A DNA stretch of 64,000 nucleotides from Lachnospiraceae bacterium (GTDB taxonomy: Bacteria > Bacillota > Clostridia > Lachnospirales > Lachnospiraceae). Positions 46,790 to 55,806 of the stretch are shown here, in pieces; position 1 is the first letter of the stretch; each line of letters begins with the position of its first letter. A program made the position numbers and the translations under genes. Where the stretch lies: the NCBI GenBank assembly GCA_910575155.1, contig CAJTDX010000011.1, forward strand, positions 1-64,000. The letters run 5' to 3'. Below the pieces are notes generated by a model that saw only the letters and a program-made list of their open reading frames with translations, was not told the DNA's origin and ran no database searches.

Positions 46790-48337
46790 ATGAAGAAAAA
46801 AGAGACAGGATGCCGCTGCGCAAAGCCAAAGCAGAGTGGCAGTATTACGCTTTTTCTGACGCTTATCCTGTTACTGGTTTTATCCCTGTTCTTTTCGCTG
46901 CTGGAAGCGGCGAGAGTACAGGGGCTTAACAACATTGCCCGGCGAAATATTCTGCTGGAGCTGGAATCTGCATTCGGGGAATATCAGCCGCAGCTTTGGG
47001 AGAATTACCGTCTGTTGTTTCTGGATGGAGGGAATGACAAAGCGGAGCTGGATCTTGCTTTGCTGGAAGGACACCGGATGGAGGAAGCCAGCCTGCAGCA
47101 GAAAGGGACTGGATTTTTTCAAATTGCTTTGCAAAGCCTGGAAATCACTTCATATTCTCTGGCCACCGATTTTAACGGAGCAGCCTTTAAAAGCCAGGCA
47201 TGTAAAGCGATTAAAGACGAGCTGGCGGCAGGAGCGGCAAACGCGCTGAAACAAAAGCTGCAGGAAGGAGAAAAAATCGCAGAGAAAAGCCAGGGCGTGG
47301 AGCGTCAATGGGAGTCTGCCAAAGACGCCATGACGGAGGCGGAGGATCTAAAACAGAATCCAGAAGGGACAAATTCACATCAGAAGGCGGACAAAGTACA
47401 GATCCCGCAAAAGAAACGGGAAACCGCCGCGCCTGTCAAAGATTTACCGGAAAATCCGCTGGAATCGGTGGATTTGTTGAAAAAGTCCGGGATTTTGGCG
47501 CTGGCTGTGGAAAATCCCGCAGAGATTTCAGCAAAAACGATAAACTTATCAGATACTTTGAGATTTCGTAAGATTTCCAAGGGAAACTTAAAGCAGCCGT
47601 CCGGCGGGATTCTGGATAAGGTGTGGATTTTGCAGTATCTGAACCATTATTTTTCCTGTAAAACGGGAGAAGGAAATGCAAAGTTCACAGAGCGCGCCCT
47701 GGATTATGAACTGGAATATTGTATCGCCGGAACATCTTCAGATCAGAAAAATCTGGAAAAAACGGTGAAAAAGCTTCTTTTGATTCGCGAAGCGGGAAAT
47801 TTTGCAACCATTATGCAGGATGGAAAGAAACAGGCGCTTGCCATGGAGATTGCCGCGGCGGCAGTGGGTTTTACGGGTCTCCCCCCTTTGATACAGGCTG
47901 TGCAGATTGGAATTTTACTGGCATGGAGTTATATAGAAAGCATTCTCGATGTGCGGTGCCTTTTAGCGGGAGGAAGTATTCCGCTGGTAAAGAAGATTTC
48001 GGACTGGAAAAGCGATGTGTCTGTGGGGGAGGAGGTTCTTAAAGAGAAAAAAGAACAGGCGCAGAGCCAGAAAGACGGCCTGGATTACAGGGAGTATTTG
48101 CAGATTTTACTGCTGTTGGTGAAAGAAAAAACGTTACTACAACGCGCCATGGACGTCATAGAGCAGAATATAAGAAAAGAGGAGCCGGCGTTTCGCATGA
48201 ACTATCAGCTTCACGGAATGCAGATCGAAGGGCTTTACAGCGCCCGTCCGCTGTTTTTGGGGTTTGTCAGAGGAGGAAAGGACAGTCAGGGAAATTATCA
48301 TTTTCGGGAAAGCCATGTGGATTTCTATCAGGAGTAG
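46790..48337 (+). CDS. DUF5702-family pilus-associated protein
   Basis: A 515-residue protein anchored by one N-terminal helix (GSITLFLTLILLLVLSLFFS then LLEAARVQGLNN), the DUF5702 signature found in Firmicute Tad operons. The rest is a large extracytoplasmic, mostly helical domain. A role as a minor pilin or assembly factor is inferred from the TadG-like layout and location. ATG 46790 is preferred over 46778 because the GGAGGA between them is the ribosome binding site. Confidence 0.8.
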   Translation: MKKKETGCRCAKPKQSGSITLFLTLILLLVLSLFFSLLEAARVQGLNNIARRNILLELESAFGEYQPQLWENYRLLFLDGGNDKAELDLALLEGHRMEEASLQQKGTGFFQIALQSLEITSYSLATDFNGAAFKSQACKAIKDELAAGAANALKQKLQEGEKIAEKSQGVERQWESAKDAMTEAEDLKQNPEGTNSHQKADKVQIPQKKRETAAPVKDLPENPLESVDLLKKSGILALAVENPAEISAKTINLSDTLRFRKISKGNLKQPSGGILDKVWILQYLNHYFSCKTGEGNAKFTERALDYELEYCIAGTSSDQKNLEKTVKKLLLIREAGNFATIMQDGKKQALAMEIAAAAVGFTGLPPLIQAVQIGILLAWSYIESILDVRCLLAGGSIPLVKKISDWKSDVSVGEEVLKEKKEQAQSQKDGLDYREYLQILLLLVKEKTLLQRAMDVIEQNIRKEEPAFRMNYQLHGMQIEGLYSARPLFLGFVRGGKDSQGNYHFRESHVDFYQE

Positions 48338-48359
48338 GGAGCTGGTAAGCTCAGGGAAG

Positions 48360-48478
48360 GAGGGTATAAAAAAGTGCCTCATATTATAAAAAAAGAAAGG
48401 AAAAAAATCTCTCTCAGGCAGTATCAAGGAAAAGTTACAGGGAAATCTTCCCTGTCAGAGGCACTTTTTTATACCCTC
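48360..48478. repeat. Perfect 21-bp inverted repeat around the TadE-like start
   Basis: The 21 bases at 48360-48380 are the exact reverse complement of 48458-48478, with 77 bases between. The left arm contains the ribosome binding site (GGAGG) and the GTG start of the next gene; the right arm lies in its codons 29-35. An inner hairpin (CAGGGAA...TTCCCTG, 48438-48454) sits inside the loop. The right arm followed by its T-run also resembles an intrinsic terminator. Confidence 0.85.
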
Positions 48479-49204
48479 TGTAAAGGAAGTTTTACGCTGG
48501 AGGCGGCATTAATACTTCCCTTATTCCTGTTTGCTGTCGGGATGATATTATCATTGTTTTTGACGATGCAGGTACAGTATACGGTAAAAAATGCCCTGGA
48601 CCGGGCGGTGGCTGATGCTGCGCTGCTGGGTGATATATCAGATAAGAAGGCGGAGAATCTTGCAAAAGCAGCGTTTTATAAAGAGCTTGTAAAACAGAAC
48701 TGCCAGTTGTCTCTGGTACAGGGACAGATTGCAGGATTTTCCTGGAAGGGAACTGTGGTTGACCAAACGCATATGGATGTACTGCTCACATACCGTCTGA
48801 AATTTCCAATTAAATATTTTGCCAGACAATCGATGAAAGTTTGCGAGGGACGCAGAATACATCGGTGGACGGGCGGTCAGCGGCAGGGAAATGACAGTGA
48901 TCAGCAGGCGTGGGTGTTTGTAACGCCAAATCAGAGCGTGTATCATAATCGCCGCGACTGTTCTCATCTAAAGCTGTCGATAAAAACCCGAAACAGCTCT
49001 CAGCTGAATATTATTAAAAAATCCTATAGCCCCTGCGGGCACTGTACCAGGACACAGAAAAAAGGTTCGGTTGTTTATGTTACAAATGAAGGAAGCTGTT
49101 ACCATTACAGGATTGACTGCAGCGGACTGAAACGGACCATTTACATGATAAAGAAAAAAGAAGCAGGAAATAAAAGGCCATGTTCCCGATGCGGCGGGGG
49201 TTAG
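48374..49204 (+). CDS. TadE-like pilus protein with C-terminal Cys/His modules
   Basis: A 276-residue protein. Residues 37-70 are the TadE-type prepilin segment (GSFTLEAALILPLFLFAVGM). A periplasm-facing domain follows, then two copies of a Cys/His module: VYHNRRDCSHLKL...SPCGHC and CYHYRIDCSGLKR...RPCSRC. Each pairs Y-H-x(3)-D-C with P-C-x-x-C, as in small Zn- or redox-type knuckles. The GTG start at 48374 lies in a 21-bp inverted repeat, and the N-terminus is about 30 residues longer than usual, so the true start may be further downstream. Confidence 0.75.
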   Translation: MPHIIKKERKKISLRQYQGKVTGKSSLSEALFYTLCKGSFTLEAALILPLFLFAVGMILSLFLTMQVQYTVKNALDRAVADAALLGDISDKKAENLAKAAFYKELVKQNCQLSLVQGQIAGFSWKGTVVDQTHMDVLLTYRLKFPIKYFARQSMKVCEGRRIHRWTGGQRQGNDSDQQAWVFVTPNQSVYHNRRDCSHLKLSIKTRNSSQLNIIKKSYSPCGHCTRTQKKGSVVYVTNEGSCYHYRIDCSGLKRTIYMIKKKEAGNKRPCSRCGGG

Positions 49205-49283
49205 AGGTTATGCTGTGCGTAAATGCACATCGTTTGAGAAATTTGAACAGGGAATGTCTAGTTTTGAAATAAGGAGAAATGTA

Positions 49284-49703
49284 ATGCAAAAGATTATGGT
49301 ATTAGGATTGTTAGGTTTATGTACCCTGGAGGATCTGAAACGCAGGGAATTGACAGTTATCTATATCTTATTATTTGGAATCGGAGGCGTTCTGCTTCAT
49401 TTGTTTGCTCCGGTTTGTTCTATTTACAGTGTGCTATGGGGGATGATGCTGGGAATAGCCATGGTATTTATGAGCCTTGTTACCAGAGGGAGCGTGGGTA
49501 TGGGAGATGGGATTCTGCTGATGGTTACAGGCGTGTATCTGGGGGCGGATGGAAATCTGGAGCTGTTTATGACAGGGCTTTTCCTTGCAGCTTTATGGGC
49601 GTTGGCGCTGCTGGTCTTAAAAAAGAAAAAAGGAAAAGAAGAAATTGCCTTCGTACCATTTTTACTGATTTCTTATTTTACGATGCTGCTTCGGGGGATC
49701 TGA
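49284..49703 (+). CDS. Second A24-type prepilin peptidase
   Basis: A 139-residue polytopic protein. LCTLEDLKRRELTVI holds the first catalytic Asp, and GSVGMGDGILLMVTG the GxGD motif, so both active-site residues are present. It is shorter than and divergent from the peptidase at the start of the operon. The start at 49284 follows TAAGGAG; an upstream frame reaches into the TadE-like gene without a site. It may be dedicated to a TadE-type pseudopilin. Confidence 0.8.
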   Translation: MQKIMVLGLLGLCTLEDLKRRELTVIYILLFGIGGVLLHLFAPVCSIYSVLWGMMLGIAMVFMSLVTRGSVGMGDGILLMVTGVYLGADGNLELFMTGLFLAALWALALLVLKKKKGKEEIAFVPFLLISYFTMLLRGI

Positions 49704-49704
49704 T

Positions 49705-49935
49705 ATGGAAAAAGAAGTCAAAAGTGCAGCAGGCGGTAAAAGGTTAAAAGGGAGCTTTACGGTAGAAGCCGCGATTGTTCTGCCTGTGGTGTTGTTCTGC
49801 ATATGTCTGATGATGAAAAGAGGAATCATTTTGTACACCGCCACGGTGCAGGTCATCAACCGTCAGGAAATCTGGCAGGAGTTTCATCCGGCAAAAGAGT
49901 TTCGGAAGCTGGAATTGCTGAAAGAATTATTGTAA
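49705..49935 (+). CDS. Short TadE-like protein
   Basis: A 76-residue protein with the TadE-type segment GSFTVEAAIVLPVVLFCICL (residues 16-35) and a short helical tail. It is shorter than most TadE proteins, which usually have a periplasmic domain of 100 or more residues; no clear frameshift restoring one was found. It begins 1 nt after the peptidase stop and is probably coupled to it. Confidence 0.7.
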   Translation: MEKEVKSAAGGKRLKGSFTVEAAIVLPVVLFCICLMMKRGIILYTATVQVINRQEIWQEFHPAKEFRKLELLKELL

Positions 49936-49971
49936 ATACAGAGATTGCGGCGCTAAAGGGTATTGGAGACA

Positions 49972-51228
49972 ATGGAAGGGAGAAACAGGATTGTGGAGGT
50001 AAGTTATCGAAAAAATCTCAATAAAAGTTATATGTGTGTGGAAACAAAGAGGCAGGTATTGGAAGCTTATGAACTTCAAATGCTGGAACATTGCAGGATC
50101 GCAGAGCTTTTACACATGCAGGTTATGTCGTCAGACCAAAACAGCAGATATTTATATGATATCAGCGGAAAGCAGCAGATTTCAGATTATTTGTCCGGGC
50201 AGAAAATGGGATGCGCGATGCTGAAAAAATGGCTGTTTTCCATACAGAAGGTATGCGCCGCTCTGCCGGAATATCTGCTGCGGGAAAGCGGCATTTGTCT
50301 GGAATGGGAATTTATCTATATTAATCTGGAAGACGGCAGTTTTCAGTATACATATCTTCCTTTTTATGAGAAGAATCTGCCGGAGGCGTTCCGGGGATGT
50401 ATGGAGCAGTTGTTAAGGAAAATTGACCATCAGGACCATGAGGCTGTGGAATTGGGCTATCAAATTTACCAGCTCTGCATTCAGGATCATGCGAGTATCA
50501 GAAAAATACTGGAAACAGTTCTCAGCGGTCAGAATTCTGTAAAGGAAAAAGAATTTATGCAGTCATGGAATCAGGAAGCACAAGAGCACAGAGGCGGCAA
50601 ATCAGAAAAAAATGACAGACAGGAGAGCAATAATCCGCAGCCGGAATCGGAGGACAGGAAATTTTTCATGGACTGGAAAGAAACACTGCGCAGTTTTTCG
50701 GAACATATAGAAAAATATTTTTCAGGATTTTTAAAACCGCATAAAGATTTTAGCAAAGAGGGTAGAAAAAAGGAGCGGCTGTTTTCGCAAAAGAGAGAAT
50801 TTTGTCCGAAAGGGAAGAAATGGACGCAAAAAGAGTCCGCAAAAGAACAGAGAAATCTGGCGTATCAGGTCAGTGATGCAGAAGAACCAGCCGTGGCGCA
50901 TCCGACGGAGCTTTTGGCAGTACAGGAAAGTATCCTTATAGGAAAACTGGAATATCAGGGGGTTCATAAGTGTGAAGATATTTTTATTGAAGGAGAAAGT
51001 TTTCTGCTGGGAAAGAACGAATCCCAGGTAGACGGCGTAATTTTGGCAGACGGAGTCAGCCGTCTCCATGCGAGAATTATCAGACAGGAACAGCGGTATT
51101 TTATAGAGGATTTAAATTCAACCAACGGGACGTTTTTAAACGATACAGAATTGGAATACCATCAGCCGCAGGAATTGAGCAAAAACGACAGGGTGCGTTT
51201 TGGAGTGGAAGAGTACGTGTTTATCTGA
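49972..51228 (+). CDS. DUF6382 protein with C-terminal FHA domain
   Basis: A 418-residue cytoplasmic protein. The N-terminal half is a DUF6382 domain (ELQMLEHCRIAELLHMQVMS, then EWEFIYINLEDGSFQYTYLP). A charged linker follows, then a complete FHA domain (LLGKNESQVDGVILADGVSR, LHARIIR, DLNSTNGTFLN) that would bind phosphothreonine. In Firmicutes such proteins end Tad operons and may link the machine to Ser/Thr kinase signalling. The start is uncertain: ATG 49972, TTG 49963 or GTG 49993. Confidence 0.8.
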   Translation: MEGRNRIVEVSYRKNLNKSYMCVETKRQVLEAYELQMLEHCRIAELLHMQVMSSDQNSRYLYDISGKQQISDYLSGQKMGCAMLKKWLFSIQKVCAALPEYLLRESGICLEWEFIYINLEDGSFQYTYLPFYEKNLPEAFRGCMEQLLRKIDHQDHEAVELGYQIYQLCIQDHASIRKILETVLSGQNSVKEKEFMQSWNQEAQEHRGGKSEKNDRQESNNPQPESEDRKFFMDWKETLRSFSEHIEKYFSGFLKPHKDFSKEGRKKERLFSQKREFCPKGKKWTQKESAKEQRNLAYQVSDAEEPAVAHPTELLAVQESILIGKLEYQGVHKCEDIFIEGESFLLGKNESQVDGVILADGVSRLHARIIRQEQRYFIEDLNSTNGTFLNDTELEYHQPQELSKNDRVRFGVEEYVFI

Positions 51229-51265
51229 ACGAAGTTTTATGGAATCTTTTTCATTCGCAAGATAT

Positions 51266-51294
51266 TTGACTTTATCTCAAAAAATTTATATACT
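51266..51294 (+). promoter_or_regulatory. Promoter of the flavodoxin/SCP2 gene
   Basis: TTGACT at 51266-51271, 17 nt, TATACT at 51289-51294. Transcription would begin near 51301, 25 nt before the ATG. Confidence 0.75.
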
Positions 51295-51325
51295 ATGAGT
51301 ATTGAATAATTTGGAGGCTTTGGGA

Positions 51326-52321
51326 ATGAAAGTAAATATTTATTATGGAGGGCGTGGACTGCTGGATGATCCCACCCTGTATGTAGTCAATAAAATGCAG
51401 GAAGTTTTGACAGAGCTTCGGGTAGATGTGGAGCGTTATAATATCTATGAACATAAGAGCAGTATTACGACGCTTCCGCAGACCATTAAAGATGCTGACG
51501 GCATTATTCTGGCAACAACCGTAGAATGGCTTGGAATTGGCGGATATATGCAGCAGTTCCTGGATGCCTGCTGGCTTTATGGAGATAAGGAAAAGATTGC
51601 CGCGACCTATATGCAGCCAATCGTTATGTCTACCACGTACGGCGAACGGGAAGGCGAGATCGCTCTTGCCAACGCATGGGAGATTCTGGGGGGACTTCCC
51701 TGCAGCGGGCTTTGCGGATATGTGGAAGATTTGGTCTCTTTTGAAATGAATCATGATTATACAGTGATTATTGAGAAGAAAGCGGAAAATTTATACCGGA
51801 CAATTTCACAGAAACAGAAAAGCCTTCCCAGCAGTAACCAGGCAGTAAAGCAGTCTGTGCTGCGGACGCAGCAGCTTGAACTGACTCCGCAGGAGAGCGA
51901 GCAGTTATCCAAATATGTGTCGGACGACCTCTATGTGAAGAAGCAGAAGCAGGATATTGAGGAATTAAGCAGTATGTTTAAAGATATGCTGGGGCAGAGT
52001 GAAGAAGATGAAGATCTGGCATATCTGATGGAACTGGAAGCACATTTTGTGCCCCAGGAGGATTTTGCGGCCAATTATCTGTTTATGATTGAAGGAAAGA
52101 AGAAGCCTCTGTCAGTGGAAATCAACAATGATGAGATTCAGATTCACTATGGGCAGAATGAAAAAGTTGATGTTTATACGAAGCTGACGACCGGAGTGAT
52201 GGACAGTATTATTCAGGGCAGAATGACATTCCAGAGAGCCTTTATGACAGGGGAGATGACGGCAAAGGGGAACTTTAAGACATTGAAGATGTTAGACCAG
52301 ATCTTTATTTTTAATGGATAA
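51326..52321 (+). CDS. Flavodoxin-like and SCP2-domain protein
   Basis: A 331-residue two-domain protein. Residues 1-160 are a flavodoxin-like NAD(P)H-FMN reductase fold (VNIYYGGRGLLDDPTLYVVN, then GIILATTVEWLGIGGYMQQF). Residues 235-331 are an SCP2 sterol-carrier-type domain (EGKKKPLSVEINNDEIQIHY, then MTFQRAFMTGEMTAKGNFKT). The combination suggests reduction or transport of a hydrophobic ligand, but the substrate is unknown. ATG 51326 has GGAGG 9 nt upstream; the TTG 24 nt earlier is unlikely since it coincides with the start of transcription. Confidence 0.8.
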   Translation: MKVNIYYGGRGLLDDPTLYVVNKMQEVLTELRVDVERYNIYEHKSSITTLPQTIKDADGIILATTVEWLGIGGYMQQFLDACWLYGDKEKIAATYMQPIVMSTTYGEREGEIALANAWEILGGLPCSGLCGYVEDLVSFEMNHDYTVIIEKKAENLYRTISQKQKSLPSSNQAVKQSVLRTQQLELTPQESEQLSKYVSDDLYVKKQKQDIEELSSMFKDMLGQSEEDEDLAYLMELEAHFVPQEDFAANYLFMIEGKKKPLSVEINNDEIQIHYGQNEKVDVYTKLTTGVMDSIIQGRMTFQRAFMTGEMTAKGNFKTLKMLDQIFIFNG

Positions 52322-52336
52322 GCAAGGAGGAGGAAG

Positions 52337-52753
52337 ATGAGAGATTCTAATTGTATTTTCTGTAAGATTTCCGGAGGAGAAATTCCTTCAAAGACGATAT
52401 ATGAGGATGATGAGTTTCGGGTAATTCTGGACATTAGTCCGGCGACAAGAGGACATGCTCTGATTATTCCCAGGGAACATTATGCCAATCTGTATGAGAT
52501 GCCGGAGGATGTGGCGGGACGTGTGATGATTCTTGCTAAAAAGATGGCGGGGCATATGACAGAACTGTTACAGTGCGATGGATTTAATATTGTGCAGAAT
52601 AATGGGGAAGCTGCCGGGCAGACGGTATTCCATTTTCATATGCATTTGATCCCGAGATATGCAGGAGACGGCAACGAAGAGAAACTGTGCTGGAATCATC
52701 TCGAATTATCTGCAGAAGAACTGGAAGATATTTTCAGGAAGCTGAAACAGTAA
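52337..52753 (+). CDS. HIT-family nucleotide hydrolase
   Basis: A 138-residue HIT protein. It begins CIFCKISGGEIPS with the zinc-type Cys pair, and the active site reads QTVFHFHMHLIPR (HxHxH). Family members cleave AMP-linked substrates such as adenosine phosphoramidates. AGGAGGAGG precedes the ATG, 15 nt after the previous gene, so both likely share an mRNA. Confidence 0.93.
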   Translation: MRDSNCIFCKISGGEIPSKTIYEDDEFRVILDISPATRGHALIIPREHYANLYEMPEDVAGRVMILAKKMAGHMTELLQCDGFNIVQNNGEAAGQTVFHFHMHLIPRYAGDGNEEKLCWNHLELSAEELEDIFRKLKQ

Positions 52754-52860
52754 CACCGTTGAATTTCATATGAATATGGTTCCATACACGTTTTTTCGCT
52801 TACGAAAACAACTGATCTGCTGGTAATTGGCGTTGAAAATTTTTGATTTGAAGAAAGAGG

Positions 52861-52939
52861 CTGTCAATAGGTTGTCATGAACAGGAGGCATGTGACTTGT
52901 CGAGTCACATGCCTCCCTGTAATTATCCCTAATAAAAAG
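52861..52939. repeat. Dispersed palindromic repeat, copy A
   Basis: A 79-nt element whose core is a 14-bp stem (GGAGGCATGTGACT at 52884-52897 with its complement at 52903-52916). A second copy lies at 60237-60315 with a 17-bp stem and matching flanks on both sides. It has no U-run and follows the HIT gene. It could be a REP-like element or a transcript-end stabiliser. Confidence 0.75.
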
Positions 52940-52971
52940 AAATGTGTTTTTAATCTTTTGATGAATTTATT

Positions 52972-53008
52972 TTACCGGGGATTGCGGAACTTCCAGAATC
53001 CCCGGTAA
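52972..53008. terminator. Hairpin between HIT and Rpn genes
   Basis: An 11-bp stem, TACCGGGGATT...AATCCCCGGTA, lies downstream of the convergent Rpn-family gene. U-runs are short, so termination is only probable. Confidence 0.5.
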
Positions 53009-53033
53009 TGTGTTTAAGATCTAATTTACAGGT

Positions 53034-53996
53034 CTATGCAGGCTGCCGGCCATAATTTTCCAGATAGGCGGCTGCCTGATCCAATGAAAGTCCTGCCTTA
53101 TCCTGCAGCTTCTTTAAAATGGCCGTATCGTCAAGTCCGGCGTCCTGGCTCATTTCAATAATCATCTGTACCCGGCCCTGATATATACCCTCTTGTACAC
53201 CCTGTTGCATTCCCTGCCGTATCAGTTTTTCCGATTCTGTCTCAATTACTGTCCCGCCCATGATATTCACCAGCCTTTCTTCATTTTTGTTTCCGTTGGT
53301 AATATGAGTAACGATTGTGTTCACAAACCCCATCAGATCTACAATTTCACCATCTGACAGAGCGCCTTCTTTATGCAGTCTCAGCATTTCATCCCGGAAA
53401 TATTCCAGATCCTTTACGGCATCTTCTATACTGCCCTCAGATGTTATCTCCTTTTCATATCTTGCAATATAGAAGGGGATATAAGGAAACAGTCGTTTTT
53501 CTATAATATATTCCTTTGTGAACTCTTCCAGGATTACATTTGCAGATTCATAATCGATACGTTTCCCATCTGGGAAGGTAAAAGTAATCTTTGTCATTGT
53601 TGGCGTCCTGTCCGTCTTTTTAACACAGATTACTGAAAATCTTGGCATAGGGATAACCGCATGACCATTATCCCATGATGCAGACTGTCTGGCGGCAATA
53701 AAAGCATACTCGGCAATCCTTACTGCCATGGAACCGTCATCGTAACTCTGACATTCCAGCAGGTATACCTCGCCGCCAATTTTCATCAGGAAATCCGAAA
53801 TCTGTTCTTCTATATGTTTGCTTCCGTCTGCGGTTTCGTTTTCCGTCAGATATCCTTCAGAAGGCAGGACTTCCACTTCCGTATCCGTGGAATAGTCTGT
53901 CCCGAACATATCATTAATAACGGAAATAAAAAGCCTTCTGCGCTTGCATTTCATAGTTTTGAACACATTGTCGTAGTCCGGCGTCTTTTTCTGCAT
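53034..53996 (-). CDS. Rpn-family PD-(D/E)XK nuclease/transposase-like protein
   Basis: A 320-residue protein of the Rpn family: NVFKTMKCKRRRLFISVIND, then EEQISDFLMKIGGEVYLLEC with the catalytic Asp and Glu (ECQSYDDGSMAVRIAEYAF), the sheet region FTFPDGKRIDYES, and the tail GMQQGVQEGIYQGRVQMIIE followed by a small helical domain. Such proteins are thought to nick DNA and promote recombination, and many genomes carry several. It appears intact and is transcribed alone from its own promoter. Confidence 0.85.
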   Translation of the reverse strand: MQKKTPDYDNVFKTMKCKRRRLFISVINDMFGTDYSTDTEVEVLPSEGYLTENETADGSKHIEEQISDFLMKIGGEVYLLECQSYDDGSMAVRIAEYAFIAARQSASWDNGHAVIPMPRFSVICVKKTDRTPTMTKITFTFPDGKRIDYESANVILEEFTKEYIIEKRLFPYIPFYIARYEKEITSEGSIEDAVKDLEYFRDEMLRLHKEGALSDGEIVDLMGFVNTIVTHITNGNKNEERLVNIMGGTVIETESEKLIRQGMQQGVQEGIYQGRVQMIIEMSQDAGLDDTAILKKLQDKAGLSLDQAAAYLENYGRQPA

Positions 53997-54050
53997 GTAT
54001 TCTCCCTTCCACAGATATTCTCTTTATGATAGAACATAGAATATACTATT

Positions 54051-54079
54051 ATTATATCGGCAACCTCCAGCTAATGCAA
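54051..54079 (-). promoter_or_regulatory. Promoter of the second Rpn-family gene
   Basis: On the minus strand TTGCAT (54079-54074), 17 nt, TATAAT (54056-54051). Confidence 0.7.
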
Positions 54080-54416
54080 TAAAAAATAAAAGAGCGGCTT
54101 ATGTTTTGTGAAATGATATCGTCTGTTTTGGTATCTGCGGATTACAAAATGGAGCGATGGGAATTACAAATGAAAATCAGAAAATGGCGCGGATATCGCG
54201 GTAAAGATGAAAAAAGACAGCAAAAGGGGGGAAGCTGCATTAAGCGGGGAGTGAACAATAGATCGCGTAATGATTGCAAAACAGGCTATAACGATCCTTC
54301 ATGCGGCAGTCCTATGATCGATCTGACGTATATCTTAATGACAGCTCTGTTTATAAGATGCTCCCCAAAGTCCTTTTGCGTGTTGAAAAAAGAGGTTTGA
54401 AAATTAAGTTTTCGTA
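54080..54416. other. Intergenic with possible gene debris
   Basis: A 99-codon plus-strand frame (54101-54400) has no family and no good start. In another frame, 54308-54420 reads YDRSDVYLNDSSVYKMLPKV then [15 protein letters not shown] and a stop, which looks like the end of a real protein but cannot be identified. It is probably a gene remnant. Confidence 0.3.
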
Positions 54417-55484
54417 TTAGTTTCCGGCAGTCTGCTCAATCAGCTGTACGACCGTTTCTACAGAATTGAGCAGTTCACTTTTTTCCATAGCATGAATGTA
54501 TTGGCTGCGGTCTTTCGATAATTTGCGGATGGCGTCCAAAAGAACGGTATCGTTTAATTGTTCTTCTTCGATAACCATACTGTATCCCTGGCGTTCAAAG
54601 GAACGTGCGTTTAAAATCTGGTCCCCCCGGCTGGCGTTGGCGGAAAGCGGTATGAGAATATTGGGTTTGCGAAGCGCCAGCAGTTCACAGATTGCATTTG
54701 CTCCGGCCCTGGATACCACAAGATCAGCGGCGGCGAACAGATCGCTTAATTCCTGGTTGGCATATTCCATCTGCGCATATCCTTCCTTATTGTTCAAAGA
54801 AGCGTCCAGATTGCCCTTTCCGCACAAGTGCAGTACCTGGAACGTTTTTAAAAGCTCCGGCAGAATAGTTCGTACAAGCTCGTTAATAAATTGAGAACCG
54901 CTGCTTCCGCCCATAATCAAAATCACAGGTTTGTCGGATTTAAAATGGCAGCAGTCAAGTCCTTTGAGGCGGTTGCCGGACAAAAGTTCTTTACGGATCG
55001 GCGAGCCGGTAAGCACGGCTTTTTCCTGCGGAAGATATTTTAAAGTTTCCGGGAAATTACAGCATACTTTAGAGGCATGGGGAATAGCAAGCTTGTTGGC
55101 GAGGCCGGGGGTGAGATCTGATTCATGTATGATGGCGGGAATTTTACGGTGTTTTGCAGCCATCACCACAGGAACCGAGACAAAGCCTCCTTTGGAAAAC
55201 ACGATATCCGGTTTTAGTTTTTTGAGGAGGGAGCGTGCCTGTCCGTAGCCTTTCAGAACTTTGAAAGGATCTGAAAAGTTTTTCCAGTCAAAATATCTGC
55301 GCAGCTTGCCGGAAGAAATTCCGTGATAGGGAATGTGATACTGTTCCATCAATTTGCGTTCAATACCATCGTAGGAACCTATGTAATGTATCTCATAACC
55401 CAGTTCCTTTAACCGGGGGAGCAGGGCAATATTTGGTGTGACATGACCGGCGGTTCCGCCGCCTGTTAAGACGATTCGCTTCAT
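54417..55484 (-). CDS. murG: Lipid II synthase, MurG-type glycosyltransferase
   Basis: A 355-residue GT28 enzyme that adds GlcNAc to lipid I on the inner face of the membrane to form lipid II. It begins [20 protein letters not shown] (the G-loop), has [15 protein letters not shown], the UDP-binding loop [17 protein letters not shown], and [20 protein letters not shown] then NILIPL. ATG 55484 is preferred, with TGGAGG 6 nt upstream. It is not in a dcw cluster here; Lachnospiraceae often carry a stand-alone copy. Confidence 0.92.
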   Translation of the reverse strand: MKRIVLTGGGTAGHVTPNIALLPRLKELGYEIHYIGSYDGIERKLMEQYHIPYHGISSGKLRRYFDWKNFSDPFKVLKGYGQARSLLKKLKPDIVFSKGGFVSVPVVMAAKHRKIPAIIHESDLTPGLANKLAIPHASKVCCNFPETLKYLPQEKAVLTGSPIRKELLSGNRLKGLDCCHFKSDKPVILIMGGSSGSQFINELVRTILPELLKTFQVLHLCGKGNLDASLNNKEGYAQMEYANQELSDLFAAADLVVSRAGANAICELLALRKPNILIPLSANASRGDQILNARSFERQGYSMVIEEEQLNDTVLLDAIRKLSKDRSQYIHAMEKSELLNSVETVVQLIEQTAGN

Positions 55485-55806
55485 ATTTTCCTCCATTCTC
55501 TCAAATGTATTCTCGGAGTCTCTTTGCGCCTGATTTTGCAAAAAGATTTTTTGTAAAATGTGCATAAATTTATGAGGCGTACCTGGATGGTACGTTGATT
55601 AAATTTGTGTGCATTTGGCGGAAAATCAGCTGCAAAAGCAGGTAATAAGAGAGATTCCGAGAGTACATTCAAAACAAATTACGCTATCTCTATCTTATAC
55701 TGTTCCCCAAAAAAGTCAAGGGCTATACGCGGTATAAGCCGCGCAAAAGATACGGGGCTTCGTCGAATACAGGCGAAACATGCGACGAAAAAAGGGGGCT
55801 TCCTAC
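55485..55806. other. Divergent intergenic region upstream of murG
   Basis: About 320 bases without a gene. An imperfect palindrome (GGCTATACGCGGTATAAGCC, 55731-55750) is the only structured element I see. Short frames here lack ribosome binding sites. Confidence 0.4.

Noticed and set aside
54101-54400. 99-codon frame upstream of murG
   Set aside because: No ribosome binding site and no family; the only protein-like sequence nearby is in another frame and also unidentified.
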